Of a stretch of DNA of 64,000 nucleotides, positions 1-9,271 are shown one piece after another (positions within the stretch are counted from its first letter, which is position 1; each line of letters begins with the position of its first letter). Position numbers and translations under genes: made by a program. The notes beneath the pieces were generated by a model. It saw only the letters and a program-made list of their open reading frames with translations. It made no database searches and was not told the DNA's origin. The DNA lies in contig NZ_CP049715.1 of assembly GCF_011082725.1 (NCBI RefSeq), forward strand, positions 1,860,001-1,924,000, read 5' to 3'. The DNA comes from Apibacter sp. B3706 (lineage in GTDB: Bacteria > Bacteroidota > Bacteroidia > Flavobacteriales > Weeksellaceae).

Positions 1-1
1 C

Positions 2-1294
2 GGTGTTTTAGTTCAATTTGGTGGTCAAACGGCCATTAACTTGGCTCAAGCTGCCATAGATGCCGGAGCAAAAATATTGGGTACTACGCTGGAAGATATA
101 GATCGAGCTGAAGACCGTAAAAAATTCGAAGAACAATTAAACGAATTAAATATCGCTCGTCCTAAAGGCGATACAGTATTTACGTTAGAAGAAGCCTTAC
201 ATGTAGCTAATTCCATTGGGTATCCGGTTGTTATTCGTCCTTCTTATGTTTTAGGAGGAAGAGCCATGCAAATTGTATATCAAGATTCTGAATTGGAACG
301 ATATATGAAAGAAGCGATCAATGTTCATGAGAAACAACCTATTCTAATTGATAAATACTTAATTGGAAAAGAAATTGAAGTAGATGCAATTTCCGATGGC
401 GAAAATGTTTTTGTTCCCGGAATTATGGAACACATTGAAAAAGCCGGAGTTCATTCCGGAGATTCTATTGCTGTATATCCTTCCCAAACATTAACAAAAG
501 AAGAAAAAGAAGAAATTATCAGACAAACCCAAGCATTAGCCAGAGGATTTAAAATCATTGGATTAATGAATATACAGTTTGTTTTAATGAGCGGAAAAAT
601 ATACGTTCTGGAAGTTAATCCGCGTTCCAGCCGAACCATTCCATTCATGAGCAAAGTAACCGGTATTCCTTTAGCAAAAATAGCAACAAAAGCTGTTTTA
701 GGCCAATCTTTGAAAGAGCAAGGGTATGCTATGGATTGTTATTCGGAACCTCGCAATATATACATTAAAGCTCCTGTTTTTTCATTTGCTAAATTACGTT
801 CTGTAGATATTACGTTAGGCCCTGAAATGAAATCGACCGGTGAGGTTATTGGAAAAGATACTACTTATGAAAGAGCTCTTTATAAAGCTTTAAGAGCGGG
901 TCAAATCAATATACCTATTTTAGGAAATGCCATATTTACAGTAGCAGACAAGGATAAAGCCGAGGCTCTCCCATTAGCGAAGAGATTCTATGATATAGGT
1001 TATACAATTATGGCTACCGAAGGAACTGCCAAGTATTTCCGAGATTATAACATTCCTGTTGTTGAAATTAACAAGATTGAAAGTGAGGACAACAATATTG
1101 TTAAAATTATGCAACAAGGAAAAGCTCAATTTGTTATTAATACACTTTCTAATGACGGTACGGCTCAAGAAGACGGCTTTTTAATTCGACGAAATGCTGT
1201 TGAAAACAGTGTGGCTTGTTTTACTTCTTTGGATACTACCGCCGCCGTAATTCAAGTATTAGAATCAATAGTATTTGATATTAAACCTTTTTAA
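2..1294 (+). CDS. carB: Carbamoyl-phosphate synthase large subunit, C-terminal part (partial at left edge)
   Basis: The reading frame is open from the window edge, so the 5' end of the gene lies outside; about 430 C-terminal residues are present. They begin with the [15 protein letters not shown] segment of the second synthetase half, continue through the second ATP-grasp domain ([26 protein letters not shown]) and end in the MGS-like allosteric domain ([11 protein letters not shown]). The enzyme makes carbamoyl phosphate from bicarbonate, glutamine-derived ammonia and two ATP, for arginine and pyrimidine synthesis, with the small subunit CarA. The half seen here phosphorylates carbamate. The next gene is separated by a strong terminator, so this is the end of its transcript. 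The family assignment is secure. Confidence 0.96.
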   Translation, partial: GVLVQFGGQTAINLAQAAIDAGAKILGTTLEDIDRAEDRKKFEEQLNELNIARPKGDTVFTLEEALHVANSIGYPVVIRPSYVLGGRAMQIVYQDSELERYMKEAINVHEKQPILIDKYLIGKEIEVDAISDGENVFVPGIMEHIEKAGVHSGDSIAVYPSQTLTKEEKEEIIRQTQALARGFKIIGLMNIQFVLMSGKIYVLEVNPRSSRTIPFMSKVTGIPLAKIATKAVLGQSLKEQGYAMDCYSEPRNIYIKAPVFSFAKLRSVDITLGPEMKSTGEVIGKDTTYERALYKALRAGQINIPILGNAIFTVADKDKAEALPLAKRFYDIGYTIMATEGTAKYFRDYNIPVVEINKIESEDNNIVKIMQQGKAQFVINTLSNDGTAQEDGFLIRRNAVENSVACFTSLDTTAAVIQVLESIVFDIKPF

Positions 1295-1320
1295 ATTTAA
1301 ATTTTATAAAATATTCATAC

Positions 1321-1349
1321 AAAAAAGCCCTGTAAAAACAGGGCTTTTT
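1321..1349 (+). terminator. Rho-independent terminator after carB
   Basis: Perfect 12-bp inverted repeat (1321-1332 with 1338-1349) with a 5-nt loop. The stem core is gccctg/cagggc and it ends in a run of six T. It lies 26 nt after the carB stop. Confidence 0.93.
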
Positions 1350-1592
1350 TGCATTTATAGTTTTTCGATGTTTGTTTTTATTTCTTTAATAGTATCTTTT
1401 CATATCTGATTACGACTAATATAAATACACAATATGGTAAAAGTATCGCTTATTCAAGCTCTATTTTTATCTAGTAAAATACATTTTATACCACTTAATT
1501 ACGTTTATCGTAAAACTTATTGTAATACATTTTTTACTATAATAAATTTGATTTTATTTACAAAAGATACAGAATTTATGAAATAAAAAATT

Positions 1593-1600
1593 TATTTTTG
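1593..1600 (+). promoter_or_regulatory. -7 promoter box for doxX
   Basis: TATTTTTG fits the Bacteroidota -7 consensus TAnnTTTG. It would give a 5' leader of about 15 nt before the ATG at 1621. No TTTG is seen at the -33 position. Confidence 0.5.
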
Positions 1601-1620
1601 ATCAAATTTACATTATAATT

Positions 1621-2034
1621 ATGGCTAAAGAATTGAATTCTGATCTTGGAAAACTCCTATTACGTGTTTCAATAGGCGGATTAATGGTCTTCCATGGAAT
1701 ATCTAAATTATATCATGGACACGATTTTATAAAAGGAATGCTTACTTCAAAAAATTTGCCTGAATATCTCTGGCTTGGTGTTCCTTTAGGGGAAGTCTTT
1801 GCTCCTATTTGTATCTTATTAGGGGTTTTTACAAGGATTTCATCCCTTTTAGTAGCATTTACTATGCTTATGACTTTTTATTTGGTGCATGGGATGGAAG
1901 GTTTTTCACTATCACAAACCGGAGGTTTAAAAGTTGAACTTAACCTATTTTATTTATTAACCTCATTAGCGCTTTTCTTCTTAGGTTCAGGAAAATATAG
2001 CGTATATAAAGGAAACAAAGGAATTATGATATAA
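1621..2034 (+). CDS. DoxX family membrane protein
   Basis: A 137-residue protein with four hydrophobic segments (about residues 10-28, 48-70, 75-92 and 105-122), the size and layout of the DoxX family. The N-terminal LLLRVSIGGLMVFHGISKL is typical: an Arg and a His-Gly inside the first membrane segment. DoxX-type proteins are small inner-membrane proteins, variously linked to quinone or thiosulfate oxidation and oxidative-stress complexes; the substrate cannot be told here. A carbonic anhydrase gene follows after 56 nt on the same strand and may be cotranscribed. Family call firm, function open. Confidence 0.85.
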   Translation: MAKELNSDLGKLLLRVSIGGLMVFHGISKLYHGHDFIKGMLTSKNLPEYLWLGVPLGEVFAPICILLGVFTRISSLLVAFTMLMTFYLVHGMEGFSLSQTGGLKVELNLFYLLTSLALFFLGSGKYSVYKGNKGIMI

Positions 2035-2090
2035 ATGATTTCTTTCAAATTTTTGTTCATTATTTTTTTTACTACTATATTAATCCATAC

Positions 2091-2735
2091 ATGAATTTTG
2101 AAAAAATATTTGCCCACAATGAAACATGGATAGCAGAAAAGTTATCTATCGATAAGGAGTATTTCCATAAGCTATCAGAAGGACAGAATCCTGAAGTTCT
2201 TTATATTGGTTGTTCTGATAGTCGGGTAGCAACAGAAGAGTTACTTGGAGCTAAACCCGGAGAAGTTTTTGTCCATAGAAATTTAGCCAATATGGTTATT
2301 AGCACAGATTTTAATGTTCAATCTGTAATAACATATGCTATCGATCATTTAAAAGTTAAACAAATCATTGTTTGTGGACATTATTATTGTGGCGGAGTTA
2401 AAGAGGCTATGGAGGCTAAAGACCTGGGACTTTTAAATCCGTGGTTGCGAAATATCAGGGACGTTTATAGAATTCATAAAGATGAATTAAATTTAATTAC
2501 CGATTCAGAGGAAAAATACAATCGGCTTATTGAATTGAATGTGGAAGAACAATGCATTAATTTAATTAAAACCGCTGCTGTACAAAAAGCTATTATAGAA
2601 AGTAATCTAAAGGTTCATGGCTGGATTTTCGACATACGATCCGGAAAATTAATTGACATGAAAATTAATTTCAAAAAGATTCTAAAAGAGATTATGGAAA
2701 TATATAATCTTTATGAAGGGAAAAGTTTATTTTAA
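2091..2735 (+). CDS. Beta-class carbonic anhydrase
   Basis: A 214-residue protein with the beta carbonic anhydrase zinc site: Cys41, Asp43 and Arg45 in CSDSRV, and His97 and Cys100 in CGHYYCGG. It interconverts CO2 and bicarbonate in the cytoplasm, supplying bicarbonate to carboxylases and to carbamoyl-phosphate synthase, whose gene ends 0.8 kb upstream. Length is normal for the family. No signal peptide. The ATG at 2091 gives the usual short N-terminal helix before the core. It follows doxX closely on the same strand, but no functional link between the two is known. Confidence 0.95.
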   Translation: MNFEKIFAHNETWIAEKLSIDKEYFHKLSEGQNPEVLYIGCSDSRVATEELLGAKPGEVFVHRNLANMVISTDFNVQSVITYAIDHLKVKQIIVCGHYYCGGVKEAMEAKDLGLLNPWLRNIRDVYRIHKDELNLITDSEEKYNRLIELNVEEQCINLIKTAAVQKAIIESNLKVHGWIFDIRSGKLIDMKINFKKILKEIMEIYNLYEGKSLF

Positions 2736-2824
2736 TATATGAAAACAAACCAACGGGTCAATTACCTTTCTCTACTAAATTAAAATGTAATTTTATTTCC
2801 AATAAAAACATTTATAAAAATAAT

Positions 2825-2854
2825 GGGAGAGTTAACTATTTGCTAATCTCTCCC
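2825..2854 (-). terminator. Terminator after the YeiH-type exporter gene
   Basis: Inverted repeat gggagag (2825-2831) with ctctccc (2848-2854). Read on the minus strand the stem is followed by a T-rich stretch (attattttta), whereas the plus strand shows none. It therefore serves the minus-strand gene ending at 2880. Confidence 0.75.
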
Positions 2855-2879
2855 AAAATAAAAATAATAAAGTAATTGT

Positions 2880-4154
2880 TTATATTTTAGTCCATTCGAT
2901 ACCAAAAACCAAATAAGCGATAATTAAGGTAAATACAACATTAAAAGTTTGTGCTCCTAAAAATACTAAAGTAGCTTTTCTGTTTTCTTTATTAATTAAC
3001 GTTTTAAAATTAGTTTCTAATCCTATGGAGGTAAACCCTAAGGCAAACCATAATCCTTGAAATTTCTTCAATACACCAAGAACCGGTTTATATTGCTCAG
3101 TTGGAATAACAAATGAGAACAACAAAGAAGCTAAGATAAAACCTATAACAAATTTAGGAAATCGATCCCAAATTACTTTTAGATTAGGTTTATCAGCAAA
3201 CTCATTCCCTTCTTTTTTAGTATAACTCCAATAAACAGCTATTAAAAAGGCAGCAATACCTAACAATACATTTTGTGAGAACTTAACTATTGTACTAATT
3301 TTAAGTGCTTCTTCTCCATAAACGGCTCCGGTTGCAGCAACTGCTCCGGTGGTATCAATTGTTCCACCAATCCATGCACCGGCCATTACTTCTCCTAATC
3401 CTAATAATTTAGCTAATGCCGGCATAATGATAATCATAGGTACAGCGACTACTAAAACTAGTGATACTACATAAGATAATTTTTTAGAATCTCCTTTTAT
3501 TGCCCCTGCCGTTGCTATAGCAGCTGAAACTCCACAAATGGATACCGCACTGGAAAGCATCATAGACATTTCCTTATCTATATTAAATTTTTTGCACAGC
3601 CAGAAAGAAAAATACCATACAGAGAAAACTACTACTACCGATTGTATTAATCCCAAAGCACCCGCCTGCATAATATCTTGAAAAATAATGGTTGAGCCTA
3701 GAAAGATCAATCCTATTTTCACATACATTTCAGAAGATAAACATCCTTTCATCCACTGCGGAGTACCTATAAAGTTATTAATAACTAATCCTATAAGCAA
3801 ACAAAATATTACGGTTTCAAATCCCCAATAATTCATTACCGAGTTTCCGCCAATTACCATGGCAACTATAGTAAGAATAAACAGTAAGGGAAACCCTTTT
3901 GCTGAACTCATAGGTTTTCCTTGTAACAGATCTGCCAATAGTAATAAAACATAAGAAACAATAAAAATGATAAAAATATTTATAAAATTTTTACCTGTTA
4001 AAACATTGGACAATAAATCGTCACCGGTGCTCCATTTAAATGTAGGCCAACTTAGTGTATACCCGAATGAAGAATATAAAATAATACCTAATACTATGAC
4101 CAATCCACCAATAATTGTGGCTGTCCAATCCTCTGTTAAACTCAGTTTTTTCAT
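2880..4154 (-). CDS. YeiH/UPF0324 family putative sulfate exporter
   Basis: A 424-residue polytopic inner-membrane protein with about ten hydrophobic segments. The most diagnostic stretch is SICGVSAAIATAGAIKGD near residues 206-223, followed by GAWIGGTIDTTGAVAATG, both characteristic of the YeiH (UPF0324) family. Databases often label the family putative sulfate exporters; direct evidence for the substrate is thin, so this should be read as a family name. The gene is transcribed alone, with a terminator behind it and a -7 box plus a palindrome in front. It diverges from lepA. Confidence 0.87.
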   Translation of the reverse strand: MKKLSLTEDWTATIIGGLVIVLGIILYSSFGYTLSWPTFKWSTGDDLLSNVLTGKNFINIFIIFIVSYVLLLLADLLQGKPMSSAKGFPLLFILTIVAMVIGGNSVMNYWGFETVIFCLLIGLVINNFIGTPQWMKGCLSSEMYVKIGLIFLGSTIIFQDIMQAGALGLIQSVVVVFSVWYFSFWLCKKFNIDKEMSMMLSSAVSICGVSAAIATAGAIKGDSKKLSYVVSLVLVVAVPMIIIMPALAKLLGLGEVMAGAWIGGTIDTTGAVAATGAVYGEEALKISTIVKFSQNVLLGIAAFLIAVYWSYTKKEGNEFADKPNLKVIWDRFPKFVIGFILASLLFSFVIPTEQYKPVLGVLKKFQGLWFALGFTSIGLETNFKTLINKENRKATLVFLGAQTFNVVFTLIIAYLVFGIEWTKI

Positions 4155-4213
4155 TTCTTATTTTTGATGTTCTTTAAAAAAGTTTTTTAGTTTTATTTTA
4201 GATCAAAACTCCG

Positions 4214-4221
4214 CAAATGTA
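4214..4221 (-). promoter_or_regulatory. -7 promoter box for the YeiH-type gene
   Basis: TACATTTG on the minus strand matches TAnnTTTG exactly. The transcript would start near 4208, giving a leader of about 54 nt. Confidence 0.55.
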
Positions 4222-4223
4222 AT

Positions 4224-4248
4224 AATTCCTATCGAAATAATAGGAATT
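4224..4248. promoter_or_regulatory. Candidate operator palindrome upstream of the YeiH-type gene
   Basis: Perfect 9-bp arms aattcctat (4224-4232) and ataggaatt (4240-4248) with a 7-nt spacer. It sits directly upstream of the -7 box, roughly -16 to -40 from the predicted start, where a dimeric regulator would overlap the polymerase site. The binding protein is unknown. Confidence 0.45.
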
Positions 4249-4316
4249 CAACTAAAATTTTTTACCCAGATTCGCAGTTTGTAGCAAATACACCCTTATA
4301 TTGTTTATAAAAAATG

Positions 4317-4324
4317 TATTTTTG
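4317..4324 (+). promoter_or_regulatory. -7 promoter box for lepA
   Basis: TATTTTTG matches TAnnTTTG and lies just after an in-frame upstream ATG (4314). Transcription would begin near 4330, so that ATG would not be in the mRNA; this decides the lepA start at 4341. Confidence 0.6.
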
Positions 4325-4340
4325 CACTATTGTAGAAAAT

Positions 4341-6134
4341 ATGAAGAACATAAGAAATTTTTGCATTATTGCCCATATAGATCATGGCAAAAGCACTTTA
4401 GCAGACAGACTTTTACAACAAACCAAAACTATTTCTGATCGCGAACTGCAAGAACAGACCTTAGATGATATGGACTTAGAACGCGAACGGGGTATTACTA
4501 TAAAGAGTCATGCTATTCAAATGGAGTATGAATATAAAGGGGAAAAATATGTTTTGAATTTGATCGATACTCCCGGGCATGTTGATTTTTCTTATGAAGT
4601 TTCTCGTTCTATTGCTGCCTGTGAAGGTGCCTTATTAATTGTTGATGCAGCACAAAGTATTCAGGCACAAACCATATCCAATCTTTATTTAGCGTTAGAA
4701 CACGACTTGGAAATTATTCCAGTTTTAAATAAAATTGACCTACCTTCTGCAAATCCTGAAGAAGTTACCGATGAAATTGTAAATCTTCTCGGTTGCAAAC
4801 CTGAAGACGTTTTACGCGCCAGTGGAAAGACCGGAGCGGGGGTTGAAGAATTGTTGGAGCAAATTGTGGAAAGAATCCCGGCACCATCCGGAGATCCTAA
4901 TGCTCCATTACAAGCCTTGATTTTTGATTCTGTTTTTAATCCTTTTCGAGGAATAGAGGCCTTTTTCAAGGTTGCAAACGGCAGCATATCTAAAGGTCAA
5001 AAAGTGAAATTTATGGCTACCGGTAAGAGCTATGATGCCGATGAAATAGGAACTTTAAAACTAAATCAAGTTCCAAAAAATGTTATACATTGCGGTGATG
5101 TGGGATATATTATAAGTGGTATTAAAGAAGCTCGTGAAGTTAAGGTAGGTGACACCATCACATCGGTTGAACGCCCTGCATCTGAAGCTATTGCCGGATT
5201 TGAAGAAGTAAAACCAATGGTGTTTGCCGGAATATATCCGGTGGACACAGAAGAATATGAATTGTTGCGCTCTGCATTGGAAAAGCTTCAACTTAATGAT
5301 GCTTCTCTTGTTTTTGAACCGGAATCATCCGCTGCTTTAGGATTTGGCTTCCGTTGCGGATTTTTAGGTATGCTTCACATGGAAATCATTCAAGAGCGTT
5401 TGGAACGAGAATTTAAAATGACTGTAGTTACTACCGTTCCCAATGTATCTTATAATGCCTATTTAAATAAGGATCCTGAAAAAGCGATTGTAGTACATAA
5501 TCCTTCGGAACTTCCGGAACCTACGTCTTTAAATCGTGTGGAAGAACCTTATATCAAAGCTTCAATCATCACCAAATCAGATTTTATTGGTTCTGTAATG
5601 AACCTTTGTATTGATAAAAGGGGCGAACTGACTAACCAATCGTATTTAACTACAGACCGAGTAGAGCTATTTTTTGAAATGCCTTTAGCTGAGGTGGTTT
5701 TTGACTTTTATGATAGACTCAAAACTATTTCCAAGGGATACGCTTCTTTTGATTATTCACCTTGCGGAATGAGAACTTCCAAGCTGGTAAAAGTTGACAT
5801 CCTTATAAATGGTGAACCTGTGGATGCTTTATCTGCTTTGATTCATCAAGATAATGCCTATACTATAGGTAAAAAAATGTGTGAAAAGTTAAAAGAATTA
5901 ATTCCAAGACAACAATTTGACATTCCTATTCAAGCAGCACTTGGTGCTAAGATTATCGCTAGAGAAACTATTAAAGCTTTACGAAAAGACGTTACTGCCA
6001 AATGTTACGGAGGGGATATATCTCGTAAAAGAAAATTACTGGAAAAACAAAAAGAAGGTAAGAAACGAATGCGACAAATTGGTCGAGTGGAAGTCCCGCA
6101 ATCTGCATTTTTAGCGGTATTGAAACTGGATTAA
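4341..6134 (+). CDS. lepA: Elongation factor 4 (LepA)
   Basis: A 597-residue translational GTPase, the usual LepA length. The start at 4341 gives the family N-terminus [19 protein letters not shown]; the in-frame ATG at 4314 would add nine residues and overlaps a promoter box. The G-domain motifs are AHIDHGKS (residues 11-18), DTPGHVD and NKID. The C-terminal domain ends in the [20 protein letters not shown] segment typical of LepA. It acts on the ribosome, promoting back-translocation or helping 30S biogenesis under stress. Monocistronic by spacing: divergent from its left neighbour, and followed by a 725-bp gene-free stretch. Confidence 0.97.
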   Translation: MKNIRNFCIIAHIDHGKSTLADRLLQQTKTISDRELQEQTLDDMDLERERGITIKSHAIQMEYEYKGEKYVLNLIDTPGHVDFSYEVSRSIAACEGALLIVDAAQSIQAQTISNLYLALEHDLEIIPVLNKIDLPSANPEEVTDEIVNLLGCKPEDVLRASGKTGAGVEELLEQIVERIPAPSGDPNAPLQALIFDSVFNPFRGIEAFFKVANGSISKGQKVKFMATGKSYDADEIGTLKLNQVPKNVIHCGDVGYIISGIKEAREVKVGDTITSVERPASEAIAGFEEVKPMVFAGIYPVDTEEYELLRSALEKLQLNDASLVFEPESSAALGFGFRCGFLGMLHMEIIQERLEREFKMTVVTTVPNVSYNAYLNKDPEKAIVVHNPSELPEPTSLNRVEEPYIKASIITKSDFIGSVMNLCIDKRGELTNQSYLTTDRVELFFEMPLAEVVFDFYDRLKTISKGYASFDYSPCGMRTSKLVKVDILINGEPVDALSALIHQDNAYTIGKKMCEKLKELIPRQQFDIPIQAALGAKIIARETIKALRKDVTAKCYGGDISRKRKLLEKQKEGKKRMRQIGRVEVPQSAFLAVLKLD

Positions 6135-6859
6135 AATTGTTTACTATTGAAAGATTATAGGCTATAATTTATGCTTATTGTATTTTTTTATAGGAGTATC
6201 ATATTACGATAATTGATTGGATTATTGATTTATTTACCTTCTATAATTATTTTGTACCTTAATAAGTTATAGTATATATACTTGCATATATTTTTTCTAG
6301 AAGGTAAACACATTTATTTCCTAGCTGTTATCTTTTTTATATAAATTAAACTTCTAATTATTATTATTTTATATTCATTATTTAGTACTTTTATCTATAA
6401 AAATAATTTGAACACTACTTTTTATGTTTTTATATCTATTTAAACATTTATTAAAGTTATATTCTAAGAGTTTTTAAATAATTTATATAGTATTTATAAT
6501 CTAATTATATTTAATTTTTATGTAAAATTCGAATTCCATTAAATTTTAAATAGACAAACAAATTGTTTATTATTTTTGCATAATTTTTTTATAGATTAAT
6601 TTTCGTAACCAATCCTAATAATATACTACAAATAGTAAAAAGGGATTCAGTGTTCTTTACCATTTAATACAGTTAAGACAATGTATTTATAAAATTTTAA
6701 CATCGGTTATATTATTGTTTTCTATCTCTATTAAAAAAATAGTGAGGAGAATTCTTACCAAGTAGCATAATTTCATAAATAACATTCTTACAATTAAATG
6801 GATATTGTATTACATATTTTAAAAATTTTTACATAGCGATTTAAAAACTCTTATATACT
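6135..6859. other. Gene-free stretch of 725 bp between lepA and the Crp/Fnr gene
   Basis: Extremely AT-rich with no ORF showing coding character. It holds a separated 11-bp inverted repeat (6233-6243 with 6298-6308) and an isolated TATTTTTG box on the plus strand at 6571-6578, which could start a transcript into the Crp/Fnr gene with a leader of about 280 nt. No recognised RNA family could be assigned by eye. Confidence 0.5.
6233..6308. repeat. Separated 11-bp inverted repeat in the gene-free stretch
   Basis: Arms tttaccttcta (6233-6243) and tagaaggtaaa (6298-6308) are exact reverse complements, separated by 54 nt. It could close a structured RNA or be a chance match in AT-rich DNA. Confidence 0.4.
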
Positions 6860-7462
6860 ATGATTTTTGAAAAAATATTGGAAGAAATAAACGATGTAGT
6901 GCCTATTTCCAGAGAGGAAAAAGAGTATCTAAAGTCTATTTTAAAATTTAAAAAGTTAAACAAAAGAGATTCTCTTTTGCATCAAGAAGAGGTTGAAGAT
7001 AATTATTATTATGTACTTTCCGGTTGTTTACGAAGTTATATTAACGACAAAAAAGGATTGGAGCAGGTTCTTCAATTTTCATCTAAAGGTTGGTGGATTG
7101 CAGATAATGAAAGTATTATATACAATCAACCTGCTAAATTCAATATTGTTGCAGATTTAGATACTGAAATACTTATTTTATCTAAAAAAGCAAAAGAAGA
7201 ATCCGTTAAAAGGTTTCCAAAATTAGAACTTTATTATAATGAAAGTTTAATCCGTTCTGTAATTTTCTTACGTAATCGTTTATATGAAATATTAAGTTTA
7301 TCTGCAGAAGAACGGTATAGAAATTTTTGTATTATGTTTCCTGAATTAAAAAATTCAATATCTCAAAAACATATCGCCTCATACATTGGTATTACTCCTG
7401 AATTTTTTAGCGCTATGAAAAAAAAATTAAAAGACAAGCAAACATGCGTTGAGGAATTTTAA
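6860..7462 (+). CDS. Crp/Fnr-family transcriptional regulator
   Basis: A 200-residue protein with an N-terminal cyclic-nucleotide-binding beta-barrel (about residues 25-120, with YYYVLSGCLRSYINDKKG in the barrel). A connecting helix (NRLYEILSLSAEERY) leads to a C-terminal winged helix (QKHIASYIGITPEFFSAMKK, about 171-190). Flavobacterial proteins of this type usually lack the conserved cAMP-binding Arg and Ser of true Crp, and none is seen here, so the ligand is unknown. No Cys pattern for an Fe-S cluster as in Fnr. Target genes cannot be inferred. An A9 run lies inside the recognition-helix region. Confidence 0.85.
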   Translation: MIFEKILEEINDVVPISREEKEYLKSILKFKKLNKRDSLLHQEEVEDNYYYVLSGCLRSYINDKKGLEQVLQFSSKGWWIADNESIIYNQPAKFNIVADLDTEILILSKKAKEESVKRFPKLELYYNESLIRSVIFLRNRLYEILSLSAEERYRNFCIMFPELKNSISQKHIASYIGITPEFFSAMKKKLKDKQTCVEEF

Positions 7463-7564
7463 TTATATATTCTTAAGTTATTTAAATTTGTGAAAATATA
7501 TTTCAGCTTTAAAAAAGGAGATAAAGATAGTTGATAAATAATGTATTTATTTTAAATTTACTTT

Positions 7565-7963
7565 ATGGACCTAATAAAATATTGCATACTATTATTACAA
7601 GAAACCAATCAAGTTACTTTACCTTCTTTTGGAAAATTTGAATTAAAATTTAATTCGGTGAGAGAGGATCAGGAAACTAATCAACTACTCCCCCCCTCCT
7701 ATTCCCTTTCTTTTACTCAGCAACATAACCTCAATGATATCGCTTTAGCCAGTGTAATTGCTGAATTGAATTCAATAGATGTTAAGAGAGCTAAAGATTT
7801 TGTTTATCAGACAATTAAGGAGTGGAAAAAAAATTTAAAATCGGAAACATATTTAACCATTGAAAATTTAGGAACATTTACAGCTGAAAAAGAAAAAATT
7901 ATTTTCAGTTTGAGTGAAAAGAGTTTTGTTACTTACAAAAATTTTGGTCTACTTCCTCTATAA
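7565..7963 (+). CDS. Small protein with CCDC81-type HU-like domains
   Basis: A 132-residue protein beginning MDLIKYCILLLQETNQVTLPSFGKF, the pattern of the first CCDC81-like prokaryotic HU domain in Bacteroidota SPOR proteins (LL...VxLPxFG). A second, HU-like half follows (DFVYQTIKEWKKNL... LTIENLGTF, about residues 78-108). Family members usually carry a transmembrane helix and a SPOR domain after these; here the protein stops, so it may be a shortened form or a separate nucleic-acid- or partner-binding protein. A C7 run at 7690-7696 encodes Pro-Pro. The thioesterase gene follows after 14 nt. Domain call moderate, function unknown. Confidence 0.6.
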   Translation: MDLIKYCILLLQETNQVTLPSFGKFELKFNSVREDQETNQLLPPSYSLSFTQQHNLNDIALASVIAELNSIDVKRAKDFVYQTIKEWKKNLKSETYLTIENLGTFTAEKEKIIFSLSEKSFVTYKNFGLLPL

Positions 7964-7977
7964 TTGAATTGAAATTC

Positions 7978-8496
7978 ATGAAAGCTAAAACTCCCTCTGA
8001 TTCAAGAACCATAATGACCACCATTGTGCTAACGAATGAAACCAATGCTTATAATAATATGTTTGGTGGGGATTTACTTTCTTTAATGGATCGAGCATGT
8101 GCCATAGCCGCTCAAAGACATGCGGAAGCTAAAGTTGTGACTGCTTCTGTTAATCATGTTTCCTTTTCAACACCTATTCCATTAGGAAGCACCGTAGAAG
8201 TCATAGCTAAGGTTTCTAGAGCTTTTGGATCTTCTATGGAAGTATTTGTCGATATATGGGTGGATGATGCAATAAATCATACAAAGACCAAATCCAATGA
8301 AGGGATATATACTTTTGTAGCTTTAGATGAATTTATGAAACCTAAAAAAATACCTGACTTAGTACCTGAAACTGAAGAAGAAATAGTTAGATATAACTCA
8401 GCCCTTCACAGAAGGGAATTATCTTTGCTGCTATCCGGAAGAATTACACCGTCAGAAGCTGTTGAATTAAGAAAAATATTTACGATGGATAAATAA
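7978..8496 (+). CDS. Hotdog-fold acyl-CoA thioesterase (YciA/BFIT type)
   Basis: A 172-residue hotdog protein. The conserved NAYNNMFGGDLLSLMDRACAI block contains the Asn and Asp expected at the active site of hexameric YciA/ACOT-type thioesterases; VTASVNHVSFSTPIPLGSTVEV is the central strand pair. It hydrolyses acyl-CoA to free acid and CoA in the cytoplasm; chain-length preference cannot be read. The ATG at 7978 is preferred over an in-frame TTG at 7969, because the homology begins right after it. It ends two bases before the convergent lpxH-like gene, and no terminator is visible between them. Confidence 0.87.
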   Translation: MKAKTPSDSRTIMTTIVLTNETNAYNNMFGGDLLSLMDRACAIAAQRHAEAKVVTASVNHVSFSTPIPLGSTVEVIAKVSRAFGSSMEVFVDIWVDDAINHTKTKSNEGIYTFVALDEFMKPKKIPDLVPETEEEIVRYNSALHRRELSLLLSGRITPSEAVELRKIFTMDK

Positions 8497-8498
8497 AA

Positions 8499-9260
8499 TT
8501 AAACTGTTTCTGTAAAAGTCTGTAAATGCAAATGATCTCCATCGAAAACGGCATAGGTATAATACGAAATCCAATCCCCTAAATTTACATAGTGGCTGTT
8601 TTTATCTTCACCAATTAATAAATCCATAGGTAAATGACGATGCCCGTAAATAAAGTAATCATAATGTTTTTCATTCAATTTTTCTTTAGAAAAGACAATC
8701 AGCCATTCATTATCTTCCCCTAAGAATTTAATATCTTCCTCCCCGCTAATTAATTTATTTTTTCTTGATAAATAAGTACCTAAGGCTATTCCTACATCCG
8801 GATGCAACCATCTGAAAAACCATCGAGCAACAGGATTCGTAAAAAGTTTTTTCATTCTTTTATACCCTCGATCTCCCGGTCCCAATCCATCTCCATGAGC
8901 AATAAAAAAACTTTTGTTGTTGATGATAAATGTTTGTTCCTCATTAAAAACTGTTATTGCTAATTCTTTTTGAAGATAATCTCTCATCCATAAATCATGA
9001 TTTCCGGTAAAAAAATATATTTTAACCCCTGAATCTGAAAGTTCAGCTAATTTTCCTAATATTCGAACAAATCCTTTGGGTACAACGGTTTTATATTCAT
9101 GCCAAAAATCAAATAAATCCCCTAATAGGAATAATACTTGAACATCAGGTTTAATTTGTTCTAAAAATTTTACGAAAATCTTTTCTCTTTTTCTGGATGA
9201 AACTTCATCAGGTGCTCCTAAATGCTGATCTGAGGCAAAATAAACTTTTTTGCCTGCCAT
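8499..9260 (-). CDS. lpxH: UDP-2,3-diacylglucosamine diphosphatase-like metallophosphoesterase
   Basis: A 253-residue calcineurin-like phosphoesterase with the LpxH motif series: FASDQHLG near the start, GDLFDFW, GNHDLW, HGDGLGPGD and GHRH. It removes UMP from UDP-2,3-diacylglucosamine on the cytoplasmic face of the inner membrane in lipid A synthesis. An in-frame ATG at 9293 would add 11 residues and overlap queD by 22 bp; the internal ATG at 9260 begins just before the conserved core and leaves an 11-nt gap, so it is preferred. It is probably cotranscribed with queD from the promoter before 9715. Bacteroidota LpxH-like proteins are annotated by homology, so specificity is likely rather than shown. 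Confidence 0.82.
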   Translation of the reverse strand: MAGKKVYFASDQHLGAPDEVSSRKREKIFVKFLEQIKPDVQVLFLLGDLFDFWHEYKTVVPKGFVRILGKLAELSDSGVKIYFFTGNHDLWMRDYLQKELAITVFNEEQTFIINNKSFFIAHGDGLGPGDRGYKRMKKLFTNPVARWFFRWLHPDVGIALGTYLSRKNKLISGEEDIKFLGEDNEWLIVFSKEKLNEKHYDYFIYGHRHLPMDLLIGEDKNSHYVNLGDWISYYTYAVFDGDHLHLQTFTETV

Positions 9261-9271
9261 AAGATTAATTT

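Larger units (their letters stand above)
1295..1620. other. Intergenic region carB-doxX (326 bp)
   Basis: Holds the carB terminator at its start and a -7 promoter box for doxX at its end. The middle, 1350-1590, is AT-rich with no ORF or convincing structure; only a small imperfect inverted repeat near 1498-1513 (ttacg/cgtaa) was noticed. Confidence 0.6.

Noticed and set aside
451-1168. Two open frames on the minus strand within carB
   Set aside because: They are mirror frames of a highly conserved gene, show no family similarity and have no promoter.
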